Assembly (NCBI GenBank): GCA_039679805.1
Contig: JBDKUD010000159.1
Coordinates: 1 to 23,972, forward strand
Direction: 5' to 3'
Length of the DNA stretch: 23,972 nt
Origin: JBDKUD01 sp039679805
GTDB lineage: Bacteria > Bacillota > Syntrophomonadia > Syntrophomonadales > Syntrophomonadaceae
Made by a program: the position numbers and the translations under genes. Shown in pieces: positions 16,101 through 23,972 of this stretch (positions are counted from its first letter, which is position 1; every line of letters starts with the position of its first letter). Below the pieces are notes generated by a model. The model saw only the letters and a program-made list of their open reading frames with translations. It was not told the DNA's origin and did not search any database.

Positions 16101-19100
16101 AATGACATACATTAAGGAATGGCTTATAAATGTTTTGTTTTTGAGATGTTTTACTAGGGCCAGAACCAGAATCATACCCAGCGAAGCTATTAAAAAGGTA
16201 ACCGGGAATATATACTGAGAAAGCTTTAAATGGTTCAATAAAACCATCACTCCCGCCTCTGCTGCGATAAGCAACCCACATATGAATATATTTAGATCAT
16301 TATAGATGCGGTCAATATAATTTAAATGAACTTTTTCATCTTCCTGGGGTCGTCTGCCGGTTATCCATATCAGGTAAATAAAAGTTATGATAAATCCCAG
16401 GATTAAACCCGCCATTTGATTCATACTATTAGCAACTAGTTTTTTGTCTGCCTGCCATTTTGTTATTCTTGAATGCAGAAGTCCCTCAGAAAAAGCTATA
16501 TAAACAACATCCTGTTGATTTAATTGATCGATACTGGATTGAAGCCACTCATAGTTGGTATTTGTCTTTATTTCCTGCGGAAATACATCCTGTTCGAATC
16601 CTGCTAATGTTATATAGGAAGGATATGTTTTAAAGTAGTCTTTCGCCGGGTTGGGACTGTTGGTAAATACGGTTTCACCATCTTTGGCATAATAAATGAG
16701 GCCGTGGTACTGTTCCAGCTTGCGTAAGGTAGAATTATAATCCCGTAGATCATCCTGAATTAACCGATCTTTTATCAGGGCGATTTTGTCGGCATATACT
16801 TCATTAAATATAGCGTGATTTTCCTCGGTACTTAGATTGGGATTATAATTCTTAGAGTTGTTTACGAAATCCTCAAACAGCACGTCGGTTTCGCTTCTGA
16901 TTTCATCTTCGGTGACGGTACTGCCGCTTAAAACAAATTGCTCGCTTTTATAATCTTCCGTAATCTTTCTTAAGCTGTTAATAATATCACTGCTGTCATT
17001 TATATAACCGCTGCTCAGATAATAACTATCCTCAAATGCAATGCTGAAATCATTATTATGCAATCTGAGTGTATTCCACAAGATAGTTATGGCGCCGGTA
17101 AAAAAAATGATAGCAGTTAAAAAAACAATAATCTTGGTTATTGTTGCGTGGCTATATTTTTTCCACTTTATATCCAATTCCCCACACCACCTTTAAATAT
17201 TTAGGTTCTTTGGGATTTATCTCAATTTTCTCCCTGATCTTTCTTATATGGACGGCAACTGTATTTTCGGCACTAAAGGCAGTTTCCTGCCACACCTTTT
17301 CATATATCTCATCTATGGAGAATACTCTGCCGGCATTGGCAGTCAAAAGCTTCAATATTTTATATTGAACTGGAGTGAGTTTTACTTCATCGCCATCTAC
17401 AGTTACGCACTTACTCTCATCATCTACTTCCAGCCCGCCCGTTCTGAAGACATTGGTTTTTGTCTCTAAGCTGCCCAATCTCGTATATCTTCTCAACTGT
17501 GACTTTACCCGGGCAATTAACTCTAAAGGGTTGAAGGGTTTAGCGATATAATCGTCAGCTCCCATGTTTAACCCGATAATTTTATCAGTATCCTCAGACT
17601 TTGCAGAGAGCATAATAACCGGTATGTTTTTATCTTCTCTTATCTTCACCGTTGCCCTCAAGCCATCCAATTCCGGCATCATGATGTCCATAATAACCAG
17701 ATGAATTTCATTTTCTTCTATCGCTTTTAAAGCTTCCCGTCCATTAGAAGCTCCAAATACTACGTAGCCTTCGTTTTGTAAATATATTTTTATTGCATCC
17801 AATATCTCTTTATCATCATCGCAAACCAGTATATTCATGAGGTATCACTCCTATTTTTACAGTCGCACAAATTATATCACACCTTTCAATCATTACTTTA
17901 AAGTAATGATATCAGCTAATTCTTACGATACTGCTGTCATAATTCTTAAGAACTTCTTAAGATTAGTTATAGGTATCTAATAATTAAGCGCGTGGACCCC
18001 AAAAATACATAAGGACCGGAATTCCGGTCCTTATCGATTAATACTCGTTATGCTTGTCTGTGCTGGCACTTCCCGTCCATCAGCGGGATTTCTTTTAGTT
18101 GAACCGTACCTTCCCAGCTATCTTCTTCTCATTTGACACTCTCACTCTGCAACGCCTTTGATATTCGAATTATTTTCATCATTTTTAGCTATTGATGGTG
18201 TTCCCTGGTGAAAAACTATGCGCCATTCACCTCCCTGTAATATCCAAATAGAACTATGTAACTCATGTCCCCTTTGTAAAACATTTGTCCCCTGGTTGCC
18301 CTATAAAAATGATGCAACCCATTTTATCAGCAGGATTATTGGCAACAGCATAGTAGTGCCCAGGATAATGCTATAAATTAACTGCTTTTTGGATATATAG
18401 CCTTCCTTAAGAGATTGTAAGATTAAATAGCTAAGCAGGGGAAGATACAAGATAATTGAAGTTAATACACCTGGGGTATAAGTTCTAAACCATATACTAG
18501 CGGCAATATGCTGTACAGCGTTAATGAGCAGGACCACCTGAGTAGTGATTGCGATAAACATACCGGTCCCATTGGCTTTACTTATGCTTCCAAAATAGGT
18601 AAAGAGAAATGCCATCAGGGTAACTATGATCAAAGCTATGGAAAACTGATGTGAGCTCCACGAGGTAATATTGCTGATAAAGCCTGGTAAGTCCCGCCAG
18701 TGCCCTGCGATAAAAGTAGGCATAGTCAGGTATTCCTCAAAGTTGTGAATTACCAGCAAAAGGGGTGCTACCCACAATGCTTTACGATATTCCATAGGAA
18801 TCCCTCCGGCAATTATTTAAAAGTTGTAACAATGAGACCTAGCAGGGCAAAAAGAGAAACTGCTTGCATAGGGTTAACTATAGAAGTAAGATGATTTTGT
18901 CATTACATAGCTACAGGCATTGTTTTACAAAGCCACCGGCATGGAGATGCGCTGGGCATCACAGTGTCCATATTGTAGAAAACAAACAACTAATAGCAAG
19001 ACCATGCTAGTCACTGATAAAGCCAACTCCTATTGATCCTGGTCCAGAATGAGATCCCACAGAAGTTCCGACACTGCTTTGGAAAATATGTATGTCTTGA

Positions 19101-22100
19101 CCAAGTTTCTGTTTTAATTCCTTAATAATAAACAACCCATCCTCTTCACATAGAGCATTCTGGGTGATAATAACCGAATCACGAACGTTCTTTATCCTAT
19201 TAACACAGGTATTGATCAAATACTCCAAAGATTTTTTCCTACCCCTAACTGCTTTAATGGGATGTACTACGCCATTTACAAACTCACAAACAGGCCTAAT
19301 TCTGACCAAATTACCAAGCATTGCAGCAGCACCTCCGATTCTGCCGCCGGCGAACATATAGGTTAATTCCTGTACTGTAAAGAGAGATACTGCATTAGGT
19401 ATAAGTTGACCAGTTCGTTTAACAATTTCTTCCCAACAAAGTTTTTGACAATTTATCATATGGGCAATTTTTATTTCCAGAGCTGCTTGACCGCAGGCAC
19501 AGGTCCCTGACTCAAAAATCTCAACTTTTGCATCTTCAATAGACTCAAGAAACATATCCCGGGCCAGCAAAGCATTCTGATAGCTGGCGGAAAGCTTACT
19601 GGCAATCGTAGTAACAATAAACTTGTTGTATCCCCTTTCGTACATTTCTCTATATCCCTTTAACCAATCATATATGCTTGGTGCCGAAGTTTTCGGTATC
19701 TGCTGAGGTTCGTCCTGCATATGCAGATAAAAATCCGAGTTACTATAATCAATGTTTTCACGGTAATAATGTTGGTGATCAAAGCTAAAATATAAAGGTA
19801 TTTCTTTAATAGTAAACTTCCCAAACATCTCGCGGGGAAGATTACCTGCTGAATCTACTAACTGAGCTATTCTTTCATTCATTGTTGCAACTCCTTCATC
19901 ATTATGAATTGAGCTTATCCTAACTGAATTTTTTTATACTTTTGTTAACTGCAAGTTAATATAAATGATACCGCACTTATTACAGATTCACCTGAATATA
20001 CAAAAGCTTTGCTTTAGCAGGTATAGCCCTAGTAATTATCCCAATCATAACTAAATTATTTAGCAAAAATACAGCTTAATCCGAAACCCGTTATATATAG
20101 CGCCAAAAGGTATCAGTCCAAAAATTCCAAATGGAATACCAATAATGGTTATACAAAAATTAAACCAATCACAAGATGGTTAAATGAATCTTGATTACGC
20201 TCTTTTTGAGATTATCTATATTCGTTAAGGTATTCCTGTAAACAATCAATGTACTTACCCATGTGAATACCATCTACAAAGGAATGGTGAGCTTGTACTG
20301 AAAATGGCAACAATATTTTATCACCTTCTTTAAAGTACTTTCCCCACGCTAATCTTGGAACAGAATCATCTTTATTAAACGATATTGTGTGTGATAAATG
20401 GGTAAATGATACCCACGGAACACAAGTAATATAAGTTAAATCATCTCGTCCTTCCACGTCTTTTATAACAAAATAATCCGTTTGATTCTTAGATTTTTCT
20501 ATTGCCTTTTTAACAAAATCTAAAATGGACCTTTCCATATAAACGGTTACCATTTTGAACAAATCAGTATTGTTAGACATATCAGTAAAAGATGGATGTA
20601 TTATATCATGCAAAACAACTTGCTCACCTCTAATGCGATAGCGAAATTCCTCTATTTGATTTAACGCGTAAGTTGCTGCATAAATCATAGCGTAATAAAA
20701 AGGGATTTTCTTTTCTTTAGTCTTGGCCAAGAATTTGGTTATATCAATATTTACGCATATATTGTAATGAGAATAATCAATCCGCTTAAAAAAATTATAA
20801 TGTGTGGTTCGTTCCCACATGTCCAAATTTATAATTTTCAAATTAAATTTCCTCCTATGGCTTTTATTGCTTAGATTAGCCTCCTCTATTTTTTGGTTTA
20901 TGGAATGGTCTTACCTTCACCAACACTCCAAGCATTTTTTACCATTATATCAAAAATCACATTGAGCCAACAAAAATAACATTCATGTATCCAATAACGC
21001 TAAACGAATAATTTTTATTGATAAACGATAAATATCTATTGTATATCGTGAAATATTCTGCTATACTGCAATCACTATTAAGGGTGGTTCTCACCCAGTT
21101 GTAGAGAGGATGAGTTCTATGTGGAATGGGAAGAAATCTATCACTCTGAGCAAATTGTGCATTCTATTGTTTATGTTTCTGCTGATTATCACGGTGGTGT
21201 CTGCACCCTGGCTGACGCGCTGGTTTCTGAGGTTTTCACAGGCTGGGCTGGCGGGAACTGAGGCCTTCTTTCTTGCCACCATCTATGTGGGATCTGTTCC
21301 GGCGGCGATTCTGCTGTATAATCTCCTGCGTCTGATTCGCCGTATCGAGGCACAGCAAGTGTTCATAACCGAAAATGTAGAACGCCTGCGACGAATTTCC
21401 TGGAGTTGTTTTATGGGAGCGAGTATTGCCTTAGTTTCTACATTTTACTATTTCCCATGGTTCTTTTTGGCCGTGTCCGCCGCCTTCATGGGCTTGATTG
21501 TGCGTGTTGTAAAAAATGTAGTAGCTCAGGCGGTAGCGCTTCAGGAAGAGATAGATTCCATCATATAAAGGAGGGAGAGCGATAGCATGCCAATTATTGT
21601 AAATCTGGATGTAATGATGGCCAAGAGAAAAATATCCTCCGGCGAACTGGCGGAAAAGGTCGGCATCAGCCAGGCCAATCTCTCCATCCTAAAAACCGGC
21701 AAAGCCAAAGCGATGCGTTTCTCCACTATGGAGGCCATTTGCAGGGCGCTGGACTGCCAGCCCGGGGACATACTGGAATATAGAGAACAAGACTAAATAT
21801 TAGGAGGCAAATCATATGAACGAGCACTATCCGGATAAAAACTGCTCGACTTTAGCTGCGGAACAATCAATATTGACCAACTTGGAAGCATCAGCCAAGA
21901 ATACAACACCGCTGCTTTGGAAAGTAAAAGAGCCTTTTGAAGCAGACCGGAAAGATGGGGTTTTCGCTCTGGTTGTCTTTGTACTGGGATTTTATTTCGC
22001 ACGTTGGGTTATGTTTTCCTGGCAGGGCTGGGGTGTAACTCTGTTTACCTTAGCCTATTGCGGTGCAGTCACCTTGTATCTTGTGAAAAAAGGAGTACAT

Positions 22101-23972
22101 ATTCCACGGGCCGGGTGGGTCTGGCTGATAGTAGTAGTACTGACCGGAATTAGCTTCTCACTTTGGACGAATAATGGTTTAGAGCCATGGCGCAGCCTAT
22201 TTCTATTTGGCAGCGCTATATACTGGGTCATATGTGCTGCCGGTCTGCCTATACTGGGCAAAACCAGCAATTTTATTGGGTTGGACGGCTTTAACGGCCT
22301 GTTTGTAATTCCTTTTCAGAACTTTGGCTGTCAATATAAAAGCCTGGCTGTTCTGAGCAAACAAAGAGCAGCGGGAAGACAAATTGTTTCCATAGCTCTG
22401 GGTTTGTTTTTGACCTTAATGGTGGCAGCCATGGTTTTACCTCTCCTGCTAAAGGCCGACAGCGGAGGCTTCTCCCAACTTACCAGCGGTGTTTTAGACT
22501 ACCTGCAAAGGATGAGGTTGGGGGAATATTTATTTAATGTTGTTCTGGCCATTCCCATAGCAGCTTATCTCTTTGGTCTAGTGGCAGGCAGTGCCCATCA
22601 GAGAGGCTGTGACCTATTCAAAGATGGGAATACCCAAAAGGCCATTTCCAACCTGCAGGTACTACCTGCGGTTACGGGTTATACCCTCTTGGGTTTGTTA
22701 TGCAGTCTATATGTGCTGTTCATCGGCAGTCAGCTGCCCTATTTCTTCTCCGCTTTTGTCGGGGAACGACCTGAGGGTTGGCAGGTTTATTCCGAGTATG
22801 CCCGCAGCGGATTTTTTGAACTTTGCAGCATTGCGGCCATAAATTTGTCGGTATTGATGGTGGTAAATCTTCTGAGTTTGAAGCTATGCAGGGACAGTAA
22901 AGTACTAAAGATCCTCAACTCATTACTGGCAATACTCACTTTAATACTCATTGCCACCGCCATGAGCAAAATGGCTATGTATATTGGAGCTTACGGATTA
23001 TCGATGCGCCGGCTGCTCCCCTGTTTTTTCATGATATTTCTGGCGGTCATATGCGGCGGAGTGGTCGCTCTGCAAAAATGGCATTTTTCCATCGCGCGAT
23101 TGGCGGTCGGTGTGGGCGTAGTTATGCTATGCACGCTATGTCTGTTGGATACTGATAGTCTTGTTGCCCGCTACAACGCAGAACGCTATCTTTCAGGAAC
23201 GCTAAATAGTTTTGATGTAGAGATTCTATATCGTTCAGGGCCAGCTGGCGTTGATTCTGCCTTGAACGTATATACGCAAACCAAAGATCAAGCTTTGCAG
23301 GCTGAACTGAAGAAATATCTTCTTGCTCAGCAGCAAAAGGCTGCACAAATTTCGGGACAATCCAAGGATAATTTACAGTGGGCACGTGTCCGGCAGAGAG
23401 ATTATTCATTTCTGCCGAACATGCCTTAAAAGTATAATTGGATGAAATTCTTCAGTCCCCCCGGTTCGTACCCACGTATCCAAATTTATAATTTTCAAAA
23501 TACATTTCCTAACTATGACCCTGTGTTTTGGTCAGGCTCTTCATAATAATATCTTGATCCATCTGCGGGGTCATAATATACGCGATATCTTTTCTTATTT
23601 GTGGGATCTATAAATGATTCTTCGGTTTTTTCATATCCTTTAGGGATTTCAGTGTTATTGGACATTTTAAATCGCTTATCGAAAATAAACCAGGATAGTA
23701 ATGCTATTACAGCAAGAGTGATTAATATTGGCATAATGATTACACCTCTTCAATAATTACAGCAGTTCCATAGGCAACTACCTCTGTCATTGATTGTCCT
23801 ATTTCACTTCCATCAAAACGCATCATCACGATAGCATTAGCACCCATATTAGCTGCATTCTGTACCATTCTGTCCAATGCTTGTTTTCTCGAATCCTCTA
23901 ACATTGCAGTATATTCATGAATTTCTCCACCCACCAATGAGCGCAGAACTGCTACGATATTTCCGCCAAGTC

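Overview
The window looks like the chromosome of an anaerobic, spore-former-type Firmicute, in the Clostridia or Negativicutes range (Desulfosporosinus, Desulfitobacterium and Sporomusa are the kind of host I have in mind). The reasons are AT-rich DNA with strong GGAGG ribosome sites, TTG and GTG starts, a molybdenum aldehyde oxidoreductase of the Desulfovibrio Mop type, sigma-54 activators of the AcoR type, a 2-enoate-reductase-like flavoenzyme, DegV, and Moco and c-di-GMP riboswitches. The genus is inference. I see no rRNA, tRNA, CRISPR array or intact transposase.

Left part (1-4000, all minus strand): a redox operon read right to left. A -24/-12 sigma-54 promoter (3910-3925) is followed within about 20 nt by a molybdenum-cofactor (Moco) riboswitch (about 3774-3880). 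Then come a four-cluster ferredoxin, the Mop-like aldehyde oxidoreductase and the start of a GltD-like flavin/Fe-S oxidoreductase that leaves the window. Aldehyde electrons could pass from Mop to the ferredoxin to the NAD(P)-linked flavoprotein.

4000-11000: an area of duplication and decay. An old-yellow-enzyme/enoate-reductase gene and a divergent TetR regulator share two tandem operators. They sit between two direct copies of the 3' end and terminator of a sigma-54 activator gene. The complete activator (7368-9362), a GAF-only truncated paralogue (9905-10588) and a C-terminal relict (4137-4190) remain. Immediately after the complete activator's terminator lies a 5' fragment of a group IIC intron. 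A second sigma-54 promoter (10761-10776) now drives only a 26-codon stump of an acyl-CoA dehydrogenase gene plus the truncated activator.

11100-15000: a QueG-like Fe-S protein; a secreted protein with a copper-amine-oxidase-N-like domain behind a textbook c-di-GMP-I riboswitch and terminator; a GNAT acetyltransferase; a two-helix membrane protein (DUF5652 type); a relict of a degV 3' end; and a small zinc-ribbon protein.

15000-20900 (minus): a two-component system with a likely autoregulated promoter, an HXXEE membrane protein followed in frame by a DUF4440 C-terminal fragment, an intact DegV, and a CatA-type acetyltransferase.

20900-23972: a DUF2975 / XRE / DUF4173 membrane-regulator operon with its own promoter, bracketed by two copies of the catA 5' end. 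After it come a small membrane protein and a partial YbjQ-type protein. The dominant theme is repeated small segmental duplications followed by loss, leaving gene stumps and orphan regulatory sites.
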